Assembly (NCBI GenBank): GCA_922989275.2
Contig: OV277867.1
Span: forward strand, 6,262,001-6,326,000
Direction of reading: 5' to 3'
DNA: 64,000 nucleotides
Origin: Gari tellinella
Lineage: Eukaryota; Mollusca; Bivalvia; Cardiida; Psammobiidae
A program made the position numbers and the translations under genes. Under the pieces are notes generated by a model. The model saw only the letters and a list, made by a program, of their open reading frames with translations, did not search any database and was not told the origin of the DNA. Positions 20,715 to 35,000 of this stretch are shown piece by piece (position 1 is the first letter of the stretch; every line of letters starts with the position of its first letter).

Positions 20715-23480
20715 TTGAGGATTTTACGGATTTTTAGGTCACCAGGCACGATATGCCATGGTGAGCTATTGCGATCGCAATGTATCCGTGGTTGTCCGTC
20801 CGTGGTCGTCGTCCGTAGTATTGCTTGTTTTCCCAATTCTCGATATACGAGCGTATAGCTGGAATCAGGTGTCAATTAAATGGTCAATTGTAATGCTCTG
20901 AAATAAATGTAATGTACAGTTGTATAAGGTGATCACATTATTAAATTTACGATACACTGTACCTTTTGAAATATAGTGATTTACCAGTTGTATTGAACAC
21001 TTATTCCAAACTTCAAACATATACCTAAGATAGTTATTAAGAAATGTTGTCTAACCCAAACAAGAGGGCCAGTATGGCACTAAATCGCTCACATGACCAT
21101 GGTGAAGTTAAGCTGGGTCATGTGATTTAAAAAAGACGATTTGTAAAATTGCACTGATATTATGAACAAAAATTCTGGTAGAGTTTCCCTTATGAATCAA
21201 TTGTGTAATATTACTTTCATATGGCCAAAGTGGTTTAAGACAAGAAGATTGTTAAAGCTTTTTCATTGACAATCTATTTTTAGATCTGGTGACCTAGATA
21301 TGCAATGGACCAGAACACTTCCAACAACATTAGTAAAGGACTTCTGGAAGTTACACCATACGAAATATCAAAGTTATGGCTATATTGGTTTTAGAAAAGA
21401 AGTGGTTTGACGATTTCACTATATAAATTTATGTAAAACTTTTTACCCCAGGGCCATAATTTGAACAATCTTGATAGAGGACCTGTAGACGTTACACTCA
21501 CACATTCGCTTTATGCGCTAGCAATATTTCAACACAGAGGAAGTCAGTGCGAGCGCTTGCACTTTGCCACACTATCATTCATTTAAATGTGGCCACGGGA
21601 TAGCGGCGCACAAAAAGTTCAATTTTTTCCCATACTAGACTGCATATATCTTGTTTCGTTTCTCTTTAAATCGTTATGACTGATAGTAAATTTGATATCT
21701 TGATAAGTGTGTACCGTTTCGTGTTGACAATGCGATGTGCTCCCTTTGACACAGACGGACGCAGTGTATATTACAAACTGTGTACTTTCGGTTTCAACAT
21801 TTACTTGTTCACCATGAAAATTCCTATGTTTACCATAGAAACCTATGGTGGCATGGTTCTGACACCACTTACTACTTAGCTTTTTCTGAAAAGTTTCAAG
21901 TTAATATCTCACATAACTATCTAGTAACTGGAAAGTGGAATATTTTCATGAAAACCTGATAATTATCGTATCGCGTCAAATGACCTGTTAGTGCCACATA
22001 CTGTCACGACATAATATCTTAGTTAACTGAAACGTTTCTTGAAAAGTTTTGTGTTAACTTATCTAAAAATAGATATCCTGTCTCTACCGAAGGCATCCGA
22101 ATGCAATTGTCTACTTTTAGATAACTTGTTACACGAAACTTTTCTAGTTAATTATCTAGTTAAGTAACTAGATAAATTCGTTAAGTGGTGGCAGTTTAAA
22201 GCAGTATCATGACAAAGTTCTTGTTCATATATTTATCTGGTTATCGTGAGAAGTTTCTACATTCCACTTTACAGATAATTATCTGAAAACTAACATGAAA
22301 GTTTGTGCGAAAACTAACTAGTTGAGTATTTATGTGAGATATTAACAGGAATCTATCATGATAAATATGTGGTTAACTGGTGTCAGAAATATGCCACCAT
22401 AGAAACAGTATATGAAAAGCAAGGAAATTACATAAACTTTAAAAGAAAATTGTCTGTTTCTTGGTAGAATTTCGAACTCATATGTATCAAAAGATTGAAA
22501 TACTCTATTCTTCTTTACTATATGAAAGGGGAGTAATTTGGCAGAATTTGAGACAGATTAATAGCAGTTGTCTTTCGTGTCTTGCTTATATGGCCGACTG
22601 AAAAAACTGGAAGTTTAGCTCCGGTGACCCAGATATGCAACAGACTTGAACTAATTCAACAACCTATTTTAAGGACCTCTAGAAGTTACACCATGTCTGA
22701 TATCAAAGCTCTGTCAGTATTGGTTTCAGAGAAAAAGATGTTTGAAAAGTTCACTATATAGCTCTTTGTAAAACGGTGACCCTCGGGGCGGGGTCAATTT
22801 TGACCCCAGGGGCAACATTTGAACAATCTCGATAGAGGTCCTGTAGACGATGCTTTGTGTAACATATCTAAGCTCAGTGTACTATTGCTTCAGACAATTT
22901 TTAGCTCCGGTGACACAGATATGCAACACATCGGAACCAATTCAACAATATATGTTAAGACCTCGAGAAATTACACCTATCAAAGCTCCGTCAGTATTGG
23001 TTTCAGAGAAAAAGATGTTTGAAACTTTCACTATATAACTCTTTGTAAAACGGTGACCCCCGGTACGGGTTTAATTTTGACCCCAGGGGCAAAGTTCGAA
23101 CAATCTTGATAGAGGACCTGTAGACGATACTATATTCTGGCCCTTGTGGTTTTCGACGAGAAGATTTTTTAAGATTGCCCTTTCTTTATTTTGGTTGCCA
23201 TGGCAACCAGAGTTATGCATTGTTTTAAACTTTGAAACAATTCAAAGAGCTTGACCAAAGGAACATTCCTGTGAAGTTTGGTAGCAATCAGGCAAGTGGT
23301 TTAGAAGAAGAAAATGTTTAAAGAAAATGTTAACACACGGCGAAAAACGCACGACGCATGACGACGGATAACAGACAAATACCGACCACAACAGCTCACC
23401 TTGAGCACTTCGTGCTCAGATGAGCTAAAACAGCAAAAACAGCAAAAACAAGCGAGCGACAGGATAGCGACAATAGTTTG
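20715..23480 (-). repeat. bivalve-type interspersed repeat with ~285-bp internal units
   Basis: The right end carries GAGCACTTCGTGCTC; the body has repeated blocks such as GGTGACCCAGATATGCAAC (22621 and, with one change, 22908; also near 21288) and TTTTGACCCCAGGGGCAA, a period near 285 bases. A plus-strand copy of the head is at 62795-63372. The left fragment (GGTGAGCTATTGCGATCG) is in the opposite sense. No protein frame. A foldback element interrupts it at 21838-22406. Confidence 0.65.
21838..22406. mobile_element. foldback element inserted in the bivalve-type repeat
   Basis: GAAACCTATGGTGGCATGGT...CTGACACCAC on the left matches the complement of GGTGTCAGAAATATGCCACC on the right. Inner arms share TTAATATCTCACATAA and TAATTATC blocks. 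Arms are over 100 bases with imperfect pairing. Confidence 0.7.
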
Positions 23481-23616
23481 ACTTTTCAAAATGTCGATCT
23501 AAACATTTATTGATAATACTGAGTAAAACAAAAACTAAGCATGATTAAAAGAACAAAAACCGCGTTTATCCCTAGACTATCTCCAAACCTGCTATTTGGC
23601 TTGCATTTTTAAGATA

Positions 23617-25171
23617 TATACTCAACAAAATAATTAAAGGGGCAATATTATATAGTCATATATCTTTTTTCGAAAATGAAAACATTTTTCAAATTAAAAG
23701 AGTGAATGTATTTTTAGGTCCTTTAGAATGAAAAAAAAAGAAACACAAGTCACTATGTACAAACACGGTCTTGGTTGAATGAATTTAAAAGGATAGGCAT
23801 GTAAAACCAGTTTTTCAACGTCCACTGAATGTTCGCACAATGTTGCTGTCCATTCTTCAATGATTCGTTTTCGATATATCGAGTGCATATTTTTGTTTTA
23901 AAGCAAAAATAGATTGCGTATTAATTTAAAAATTGATAAATATGCATCAAAGACGCCATTTGTGCGCTTTGCTATCTGCTAGATGGTCAGACCCAACGTC
24001 ACGTTGCGTCAGAGTTTGACATTAGCAAGAACGAGGCTAACAGGTTGTGGAAGTTGTACCGGGACACCGGGAAGGTAAATGGAAGACCATGTCAAGGTCG
24101 TTTACAGGTCACACATGAAGTACAGGACAGACAACCACTTATGACATGGCGTCAACGGCTGGATCCCAGCGTTACGCTTACTATCGTTTATAAACAGACG
24201 TATAGGTACAGGATCTCTGTTCAGATCTTCGGGAACAGACTTCATGCTGCAAACCCATGGGCTAGAAGACCCGTCGTGCGAATGGCCTTGACCCCACATC
24301 ACCGAAGATGTCATCAAGTATTTGCCCCCAACGGTGCACTTTAAGCGTCTACGTTTGTGCAACGTATTGTGGACTGGTGAGTCAAATTTCAATTTGGATT
24401 TCAATAAAGGGTGCAAACGATTATAAAGACAGACAGCGAACGTTTCTTGGAATGTTGTGTGGCAGTACATGACCAATTAAGAAAAGGGCCAGGGCTCGTA
24501 TGGGTCGGCATCTCCTAAAACGATTGCACGTACCTTTACGTCATAAGGATCTGGGCTCTGACCAGTTTGGGGTACAGGAACGATACTCTAGACGCTATTG
24601 GGCGCACTTACTCTGGAGTTTTGGATTTAGGCTTCACCCCAACAGACGACAATGGACTAGTACTTTGAGCAGGATGGCAAAGAGCGGACTGGCTGGTCAG
24701 TAAGGGCACTAGACCTCAAACACATTTCTAATGCATAGGACATGCAGCAACGCCGGATATCCGGCAAAGCTCTACACTCTAGGACTGTCCAGGAGCTTAA
24801 AGATATGCTCATTGAAAACTGACACAGAATACCCATGGCATAAGTTAATTCTCAGCTTTCCCCGCAGTTGCCAGAAAGAGTCATTAATGCATATGATGGA
24901 CACACATGATACTAACTGTACTTTAAGAGAAGAACCTGGTTTTGAAGTTTGTTACCCCACCCACCTAGTCTGGCACACTGTGCTTTTTAGGGTAGTTGTG
25001 TTTTAAGGAGAGTTGTGATATCGTTTTCTTCTTTTCGAAAGAGAGAAGTACCTTACAATTAAGTAAACATGTAATTTTACATGATACTGTTAAAAATTCT
25101 ATAAATAAACTTACGTTTATTTATTTGCTTTACCCTATATATTTGCCCTTTTAATTGTTTGTTGAGTATAT
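23617..25171 (+). mobile_element. decayed Tc1-like DNA transposon
   Basis: Ends TATACTCAACAAAATAATTA and its near-complement (TTTAATTGTTTGTTGAGTAT), about 28-base TIRs. A broken transposase lies between them at about 23960-24960. The total length of ~1.55 kb suits a Tc1-group element. Confidence 0.78.
23960..24960 (+). pseudogene. Tc1-like transposase pseudogene
   Basis: The reading frame is disrupted by several shifts and stops. Recognisable pieces include an ARRPVVRMALTPHHRR-type stretch near 24255-24310, where Tc1 transposases have a conserved RRP...LTPRHRR-like segment between DNA-binding and catalytic parts. Near 24740-24900 there is a C-terminal-like stretch (SGKALHSRTVQELKDMLIEN, then SQLSPQLPERVINAYDGHT, the latter in another frame after a stop). 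The DDE residues cannot be placed reliably because the middle is badly decayed. It cannot make an active enzyme. Confidence 0.7.
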
Positions 25172-25224
25172 ATGACTTCTATAAATAATAAAGTGATTTT
25201 ATTGCGCAAAGCTGTAACCGAACT

Positions 25225-25460
25225 TAAAGTGGAGAATCTGTTATTCTTTCCCAATAAACGCGTTTACGCTAAAACTATTATTTGCAGTGCAAACAGGAGC
25301 CAGATCAGACGCCGGGTAACCCGGCGTCTGATCAGGCTCCAAGCTGTTTGCCACCAAGATAAACAAGAATTATCAGAATTGTCCAAAAGTTGTTCTTTTC
25401 TACGTTTTATTACTTTACGTTTGCGTTTAAACGGGAAAGAATAACAGATTCTCCACTGTA
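25225..25460 (-). mobile_element. CAGTGGAGAA MITE, inverted copy
   Basis: TAAAGTGGAGAATCTG to CAGATTCTCCACTGTA, with a short deletion in one core arm. It lies between the Tc1-type element and the 3' end of gene A. Confidence 0.87.
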
Positions 25461-25738
25461 ACAAAATGTGATTACGCACACTTTTGGTGTAAATAAAGAA
25501 GAAATAAAGCTACACTATTTATAGTTTAAAAGGCCTATCGAGTAGGTTCTGCCTGAAAATAAAATATGCCTCGCTATTTTTGTCCAATGCAAGAGCGAAC
25601 TACATGGTGATACTATAGGTTTGTTCAAATGTTTGGAATCGTCCTTTATATTTCGATATGTTTCACCGTCAAAACAAAAACCCATCTCAAGGTTAAAATC
25701 ATCTCTTCAAACACGCCCTTGACGTAAAAGATGACCGA

Positions 25739-26001
25739 TTATATGTGCGCACATTCCCTAGAATATAAGACCACATATGTGTTAACGATAATAGCCTGGT
25801 TGTCTGCATCAAGAATCATTTCCATGTTGACATAAGCGAATGTACAAACTTCGTCCTCGTCAATAAATTCATACGCCATGCACCTCGGATCTGCAAGGCA
25901 TGTCTGTCGACAGTGTTTGTCTTGTGAAAGGGTATATTCGTTATAACCTCTGAAAGCTATACCATTGTATGACTTGAAACTGTCCGTAATATGACTGCAC
26001 A
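25739..26001 (-). CDS. gene A exon 6: C-terminal PAN-like domain and stop
   Basis: Acceptor CTCTTTTTTCAG. Reads CSHITDSFKSYNGIAFRGYN, KHCRQTCLADPRCMAYEF, VCTFAYVNMEMILDAD, LYSREC and AHI-stop. The 263 bases equal the gene B last exon, with the same Cys pattern (CRQTCL / CKQTCL, LYSREC / LYSRKC). No clear poly(A) signal was identified downstream. Confidence 0.83.
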
Positions 26002-29000
26002 CTGAAAAAAGAGAAGACGCATGTACTGTCAAAACTGTAGAATAGCTGAGGAGAATATATTCTTTTTACAAATAAACGTAATGCTAAAACTATTAATTCT
26101 ATTGCAAATAGTTTGGAGCCAGATCAGACGCCGGGTAACCCGGTGTCTGATCAGACTCCAAACTGTTTGCATTTACCACTGTGATAGAAAATAATGGTCA
26201 AAAGTGTCTTAAAATCATCATTTACTACTTTTCAGTTTAAAACGTTTACGTTCCATTTGCGTTAAAACGGAAACACGTTATTCTGTCCCGTTTTAAAGAT
26301 ACTAAAGGCAAACGCACTGCAATGAAATGCAACAAGGCAGCTTTGATAAAATTCTGAGTGGCGAAGTTCTGAGCCTGATGAGATGCCTGATTACCTATGG
26401 TCTGATCTGTTTCTGATATGTTTGCAAAGGACTTAATATTTGTACCACAAACGAATACCATTTTGACATAAGTATGTCCTCCTCCATTGTGCGTTAGCAA
26501 GGAAATTGTTTCTCTTTCCGTTTTACCCTTTCACTGTCAATGGCGTGAAAATGCGCCTTTTCAAACAATTTGGATCCTGATCAGACGCCGCATAACTCGT
26601 CCCAAAAGTTTGCCAGTTATAGTTCCTTAAATCTAACTTTAAACGCTAAATTGCAGGCGACACTATTTAAGCAGACGACAATATGTCGACGAATGGCTAA
26701 AACCCGCATGATGAATTTGTCGATGTAATGGTTAAAGAACAATGGGTAATTCTCGTTTAATTTTTAAAAACGGATATGTTCGAAAAGGGGAGTTTGATTT
26801 ATTGATGTTCAACTCAGCTTTTACGTTATAGTAGATGTATACTTATAACAGCCTACAGTGCGAGCGTTGAAAAACACCGATTGATTATTTCTCGTATATA
26901 ACTAGTTGTTTAACTATGTAAATGAGGTTGTCATACTAAATTGCGTTTTCCTACGCGCTGTCAAAACGTGTACATGTAAACAAACATGACGACAAACAAC
27001 ATTTCTGTAGGCATACGAGTGGCTATAGATTTGAAGGGCAGAGAATGTTTGCTCCCTTGATGTATTTTGAATAAATTGGAATAAACCTAGGATCTACTTT
27101 TTGCATGTTAAATCATTTGGACGGTCCATCCACGCGGCATCCATTGACTTATACATGTACAGTGAAGCTAGAAATCTGAAATAAGTATCGGAATGGTAAA
27201 ACAGCATTGCAAAGTTATGTTATAAATAGAATCTAACATGAGTGTTCATAATGTATTGGATTTAAAAGACACGCTTTCTAAAAGACTCGTTTTATAAATC
27301 CCATAAATTATGAGCACTCGTGTGAGATCCTGTATTATCATACATGTACTGTGCACGTCCTTGTTTAACAATGGGGATAAGTGGAACAGTGGAGAAGACC
27401 TTATTATTTCCCGTTTAACGAAAATGATACACAAACGCATTGCAATGAAATGAAGAACATTAAAACTTTTTGACAAGTCTAGCTGCTATTGTATATCTGG
27501 TGGCATAACGTCTGGAGCCTGATCAGACGCCGGGTTATCCGGCGTCTGATCTAGCGTCAACCAGTTTGTATTGGGAATAATATTTTTTAAGCGTAAACGC
27601 ATACATTGGGAAATTATAACGTCTTCTCCACTGTAGAATACTTGGCTGTGAACCTGGCAACTCCGATTCGATCCTGGGTTTTTGGGTACGTTTCTTTCAA
27701 AGAACACTCGATTGTACATTAGAGAAAACGTTATTCTTTCCCGTTTAAACGCAAACGTACGCAAACGCATATCAATAAAACGTAGACAATGACAACTTTT
27801 TGACACTCCTGATCATTTATTTTAAACTTAGTGGCAAACAGTTTGGAGCATGATCAGACGCCGGATAACCCGGCGTCTGATCTGGCTCCAAATTGTTTGC
27901 ATTGGAAATACAAGTTTTAGCGTAAACGCGTTTATTGGGAAAGAATAACGTTTTCTCCACTGTATTTACCATTCACACAATTCTTCAGTGTAGAATCGTA
28001 CCGGTACAATGGGCTGCAGAAACACTTGCCCTCTATACACAAGGACTCAGTTTCACGACACTGGATTGACTCACGGCAGTCTGTTCCTAGTGTTGGTGGA
28101 ACTGTGGAAAAAATGCTTCTGTCAATGAGGTTTGACTTTGTTATTACAGGGCAACGTTGTTATATTCCGAAATAAACAATTTATACTAAATCATTGTGTC
28201 TATTGAAAACAGTATAGAGCCAGATTAAACGCTGAGAAACTCGGCGTCATATCGAGATCAATATGGTTTGCAATTCACACTAAATAGAATGTCAATATTT
28301 TTAACAACGATTTACAGTGGGGAAAACGTTATTCGTTCCCAATAAACGCGTTTGCGCTAAAACTAATATTTATATTGCAAACAGTTTGGAGCCAGATCAG
28401 ACGCCGGGTGACCCGGCGTCTGATCATGCTCCAAACTGGTTGCCACCAAGATAAACCTGAATTATCAGAATTGTCCAAAAGTTGCACTTTTCTACGTTTT
28501 AGTGTTTTGCGTTTGCGTTTCGTTTCGTTTAAACGGGAAAGAATAACGTTTTCTCCACTGTGACCCTTCTGCCAAAGCCGACAGCACTGACGTATGCAAA
28601 CAATTTTTTTTCTGATCAGACGTCGCATTACAAGATTGAAACTGTGGGTTAGTCATTATCATAAACGCATACAATTCATTTTTTTTTCAAAAAGTAAAAG
28701 TAGACCTAGACAAAAACTATAAGAAGCCGTTGTATGGCAGCGACTTGCCAGCAATGAAAACTCATCTGTGGCCCTAATGTGGTGGGGTATCATATGGCAC
28801 TTATGTTTAGATATGGGTTGTGACATTCACAGGTGCTTGTATTGTACTGTTTATAATTTTTATAATGACCTTTATACATGTACAGTGGAGAAAACGTTAT
28901 TCTTTCCCGTTTAAACGCAAACGTACGCAAACGCAAAACACTAAAACGTAGAAAAAAGATAATTCATGTTTATCTTGGTGGCAAACAGTTTGGAGCCTGA

Positions 29001-32000
29001 TCAGACGCCGGGTTACCCGGCGTCTGATCTGGCTCCAAACTGTTTGCATTGGAAGTAATAGATTTAGCGTAAACGCGTTTATTGGGAAAGAATAACACAT
29101 TCTCCACTGTATATGTACGAGCGTATAACTAAAGGACTATAATTTTATGCAACAGTAAAATGTACACCATCCTACAAAAAACGTACTGCCCCTGAAAAAC
29201 GGTATAATTGTTCGTACATTCAGTCACTTTTAAGACCTCTACAACTAGAGTAACAACCAAACTATACAAGAAATACAAGCGATGTAGTTGAACCCGTCCG
29301 GTTATGTTATCATGGAAAAAGTCTTGACTAAATATGTTTTGGAAAATGTTTCTCAACAAATTGCATGGTAACAAATTGAACAAATTGTTATTTAATGGTC
29401 TTTTGAACGCGACTTTTCTTGAACTTGAAGACAATTTGGACCAAGATTTAATCCTCAGGTACTCAACAATATATCGGAATCTATATTGTTTAAAATGTTT
29501 CTAAAGCTTTACACATTAAAGTTAAAGTTATAATAAAATGTTTGTTAAAATTATGAAGCATATTAATAAGATGAAAAGAATCACTAACGTTCAGTGCAGG
29601 CTGGACTTCCACTATAAATCCAAGTGCCATATGAACATATCGCAGATATTGAAGTTGAATTGGGCAGTCCATTAACACCGTAGCCTGCGAGACACTGGTA
29701 AAAGCGAACAGAACCATGCCGCGTACTCCCTCGCTCCAGCACGGCATTGTCTTTTGTAGCTGGCTCTTCGCAGTGTACTGTAAATGCAAAACAGCAACTG
29801 TTTGATATACTTTTTTTTCCCGTTAACCCTTTCCTCCCTGAAACCTCAAATAGACAATTCTAGTTTTCAATTTAGTATAGTCTATTTGTGACTTTTTAGA
29901 GTTGATTTTTACAATATATGTCAAAATGACAAACAGTGACGACCCTGATCAGAGGGCTCCTTAAGGAGCCCTCTGATCAGGGTCTACACTGTTTGCATAG
30001 GACACGTGTAGTCCTCACAGGTACGTTGTTTGCAAATGACGCATATATGCGGGCCTAGGGTTCAAAGCGTTAAACCCCTTTGTACTGTCGCGACGTCATC
30101 CTTGTCTGGTTTTAATTCTCAAATTGAAGGTTAAAGGTGTTTTGACATAAGAGATATCAAAATAAGTGTCGATCCTGAGTTAGGATCCTGATCGGACTCC
30201 GCGTTACGTAATTTGGATCATAATCAGATGCCACTGATCAGGATCTGAACTGTGTGCAAATTATAACCATTATATAGTCCTACTCGGGGTAAGGCAGTAA
30301 ACGGGTTAGCTAAACACTACCAAAATTTAAATAGATACACTTTGTGACAGTAAAACATTTCTTACACTTTGCAAATTTAAAAGTACAGTACGAGTTACCA
30401 TAGTTCACATTCAGATTTATAACAAAGAACTACAAAGACAGGGAGACAGGGGCTATCACCAAAATGAGAGAACGGCTGGAACTAGAGACCCTTGAAGACA
30501 GGAGACGTATAGCCTTCGTTTAATACTCATGTACAAGGTAGTAGAAGGTCTAGTACCAGCTCTACCAACACAAACATTTACCAAACCGGCAAAACCAAGG
30601 AGAATCATTAAAGCTACTAAATTTAAAGATTACAGTACGAATAATATAATTGAAAACCAGGTATGCAACAACACAGGAGGCCTCACAGTCCCAAATAGCA
30701 AACCCCCACAGTACAGACATTCCTTTTTTGTAGACACTATGATGCAGTGGAACAAACAGCCAGACAGCAGAGTGCATGCTGATTCCGTAGAGGCTTTTAA
30801 GACAGTCCTACGAGATCATCGCCAATAAAATGGCGTCTCTTCACATCCGTCGTGTAAAAGCCTTTATAGGATTCTACGACGTACTATATTCAGATTCAGA
30901 TAAGATTCAGATTGTTGTTACATGTACTCTAAATTAGGAACACTTTATTCTCCCAATTGCGCTTAGATCTATACCGGATGTAAATTTGCCTCATATGGAA
31001 CCAATCTATCCTCTATATCTCGTGATATAAAGTCACATGATTTATCTCTATAATTGAAATTCCTCTTCCAATGCACGGGTACTTGAACCATTTTGATTTT
31101 ATTTATTTATTTATTTTACTATCTACCATATAAAAGAGAAAAGGTATACAACGGGAATCGAACAAGTAGTCCGAAGTATCAACTTGTACTGCTGCTAAAA
31201 TCGACTAGATCGCTGAAATTCGCTGTTTGTGCTTTCGCGAATTTCATAACAGGCAGCACTTTTCTTTCAAATCATGACTTTTTTCGCACTCAGGTATCTT
31301 AAATACGTACGGGATTATTGTGAAGTGAAAGGGGTTATTTTAACATTTACAATCAATGTAAGAAGGAAACCCCGCAGTGAAAACAACCTGTACCTTTGAT
31401 TGTCTGGTTTCATGTTTGACCAATGAAATCGCTCCAATTCATTTGTTTCCAAAATGACCTTCATCTACCGTAAAAAGCTTCCACTTTTCCATTTAGTGAA
31501 GGATTCCATGCGATTTTTGGACAGCCGAGTGTGTAAAAAATGATGTTATGACGGAAAAGTTTTGCATTGAATGAAAGTTCGTGAAAGTTCAAACCGTAAA
31601 GGCCGTTTACTGTGAAAACCGACTAGACCCCAATCCCCACCCCCTATATTTACACACTTTTGTATGGACGTCAGAAACGACATAGCCAACTTAAATGTAC
31701 ATTTTCGTTATAAATTCACGTACTCTGGAATTGTTTGACGGAATTTCCTCAAATAAAAACTAAATCTTTAAAAAATATTCATCTCACGAGGACACCACAG
31801 GAAAATTTCAGTGATCTAGTCGATTCTAGCATCAGATTAAGTGAATAGTTTAGATTTTTTGTTCGATTCCCGTTGTTGTTGTTGTTATTTTTGTTGTTAT
31901 TGTTGTTGAAATACGGGTTTAAGTCGCTATACCAATATTTCAGTCATATCGCGACTCCAGAAGAAAAGTTGCAGAATTCAGCAACTCATTCACATCGATC

Positions 32001-35000
32001 TAAAAACATGAGGTATTGATCGATTTTACGTTCTTCAGTGTGTAGCGATGAAACATAATTCGGCTCGGGTTAATATCTTAGCCCGTTATCAATTTCTATT
32101 GCGTCTTTCGATACCAATGTATAAAACGATGGAAAATATCTATAAAAAAAACCCTAAGATTTGAAGATTTGTCTAGAATGTGTTTTTAGACTGATCATAT
32201 TTTTCTAATGTCAGATGCACGATAATGCTACACATTTGGTTTTATTTGAGTATTTTCTTTAATATTTGCAAATACACCATCTGGTTGCGAGTCGCTTTAA
32301 ATGGTAGATAGTAAAAAAAAAATTGTTTCAAAATTTGTCAAGTACCTGTGTTCCTATGTATGCGAAAAGGGGGAATATGACTATCCGATGTCAATGTAAC
32401 TGTCTTTTTATTACCAATCATATGGAGTCATGAGGGCAACGTTTTCATGTATGCTTTAGAGGACATGCAAATTCAGATTAATATTTAAAGAACACGGAAA
32501 CTACAGAGGTTGACCGACATTTTTGGTAGATCTACATACACTCTGTAAAATACTATTATCTTAGTCGTATTTGATATATCATAATGAAATGTCCAATATG
32601 GCATTTACCGAGTAAATAAATAGGAGACAGGCCAAAGTTTTAAATGGTAGAAAACAATCCACCATTCGTTTTGTTGAAGTAGGAAAACTCGGGTCAGAAA
32701 ATTTACGAAAAGTCTCATGCCCATTACTTCCTCTCGGGGGACACATTCATATCCTACATCAGTACTCATGGCTCTTGTGATATTTCCTATTTAAACGAAA
32801 GGTAAAATTCAGAAAAATAAATATTTTGCCAATGGGGGCAATTCGTTAGAGTTTTATTTGCTCTTTTTTGCTGAGTATAAACCTTTCGGGGCCTTCAAAA
32901 CGTTGATATTCTCTGCGTCTGATCTGACTCAGATATTTGCAATATACAAATGGGTGGTTTCCAGAATAAATGCATATACAGGTAAAGAATAACAACTCCG
33001 AAAACTTTACCCAAATTACAGGTGAGACGAGAGCTCCAAGTTCCATCATACTGACAGTACGCACCGTCTCTCCCAGCTATCTCCTCGTATCTATCATCGC
33101 ATTTTACCTTAACACGGGAACCAACCTGATTCATGTTGCCCAGGACTTTAGCATTGTAAGAAAAATTATAAACTGGGCATTCTGAAAAGAATAAAACCAT
33201 GGTTATTTTTTTCAGCTAATAAATACGAAAGACTCAAGCAGGAAACGTAACACAAACGATACACCCACCTCTCAAGCAGAACACACACACACACAGTCAT
33301 ACCACAACAAACACACACACACGCAATACCATTCCTTCATCTACACACTAAATAGAAAACAACACGCAAGACAAACATAAAGCAAAGTGAATATAGGAGC
33401 CCGCCTTGGTACGGTCAGTAGCAATCAATAATTAACTATAAATTAATTAATTATTAACAACCACTGGGGGGTTAAACCTGGGTTTAGGGGCGCCCAACCT
33501 CACACTTATCTCCTATATTCACCTATAAAGACGAACAATGTACATAAAATATACACCCTGTTCCACAACCTCACAATCAAAAAGACCGCCAGCACAGTAA
33601 GTAAATACATGTAAAACATTTAGCAAAAATTCTATGACAAGATCATTAGTAACATGGGAAAGAATTAAACATTCAAGCCCGTGTTAAAAATAACCCACTA
33701 TGGCAACGGTCAAATTGTACTCAAGCGACTAGTCTGTAGTTACGAGTAACTGTAAGACATGGAAGGGTCCGGGGTACGACAGAGAGGGAGAGAAAAAACA
33801 AAGCAAGAAAATCCGACATAACTCTCCCGGTTAAGGACGGCTTTAAAGATACATCATCATGTAGTGCTAAGCCCTTCTGTCGTCGCACAACCAAAGAGGA
33901 AAGCATAGTTATCAATTGTAGATTGATCGATAACCAAACGTGAAGTGCGCAGCAATATAGTTGGATCATAATCTTTTTTGAGGAAAAATCTAATACGTTT
34001 CACAAATAGGTTTTGAAAATGTATATGTCCAAGAATCTTACGAAGTCTGTAAAGTTCGATGTCGTAAAGAAATCTTCATTATTTCACCACTTCCTCCTTT
34101 TAGCTGAAAATGGACATTTTCAGTTTGCAATTGAGTCTAGTCACTTTTGACAATTTAGGGTTGTTTTGTCAATATACATGTATTGCAATATGACACAATG
34201 TATCTACCCTTAATAAAGGCCCTTCACTTATTGAATATGACAAATGTACCTATCACTGGTACACTGTTTGAAATCGGAACGCATGTGACACAGCCATAGT
34301 TTATCTAGTAATTTATACACATTTTATCTCGTTACATCAGCACATGTAAATCATATGGTCTAGATCATATCACATCATGACATGCATAATTACATATGCA
34401 TAAACAAAATACAAAGAAATTATTTGATTGAGATCAATCTAAGAAAATCATGTTCCTCGGGTCAAACATCAGGAGAATGAATACCTGTTTTTAAAACGAT
34501 TAAAGTAATTGATTTTGTGTAAACATTTACACATTTTATATTATAGTTACGTTGCAAACAGCGTGAAGCCGGATCAGACAACATGTAGTTTGGCACCTGA
34601 CCCGGCTCTAAACAGTTTTACACTCAGATATAGATAAAACGTCGATATTTTTCAATACTATCACTCTTTCTACTCTGTTCGCATCGTACAAGCATAAAGT
34701 TTTGTTTGAACGGGTAAAGAATAATGTTTAACATAGTATTGTTTGCTGAGTATCCTGAATAGAATAAAAAGTTAGATTATACTTATAACCCCTCAAATGA
34801 AACTCAGGTATGATCCAATAATTTCAACATAGCCAATCAGCTGCACCCCTGATCCATTTCACCACACCACCACCCAGACACAAGCACACGCATACATTAA
34901 AATCTAAATGTGCAGACGGTTTTCAGAAGTAATCCTTTCATAACGAACAGTGTCACAGTAAGTGACAAGTGCCCCAAAAGTGTTAGTTAAAGCAGGACAA

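Noticed and set aside
24102..24476. Minus-strand 124-codon frame within the Tc1-like element
   Set aside because: The transposase remnants read on the plus strand; this is an antisense shadow.
31130..31166. Possible tRNA-like sequence (GGGAATCGAAC resembles a T-arm or B box)
   Set aside because: No cloverleaf or A box could be arranged, and the complement occurs at 31859-31876 as part of a terminal inverted repeat.
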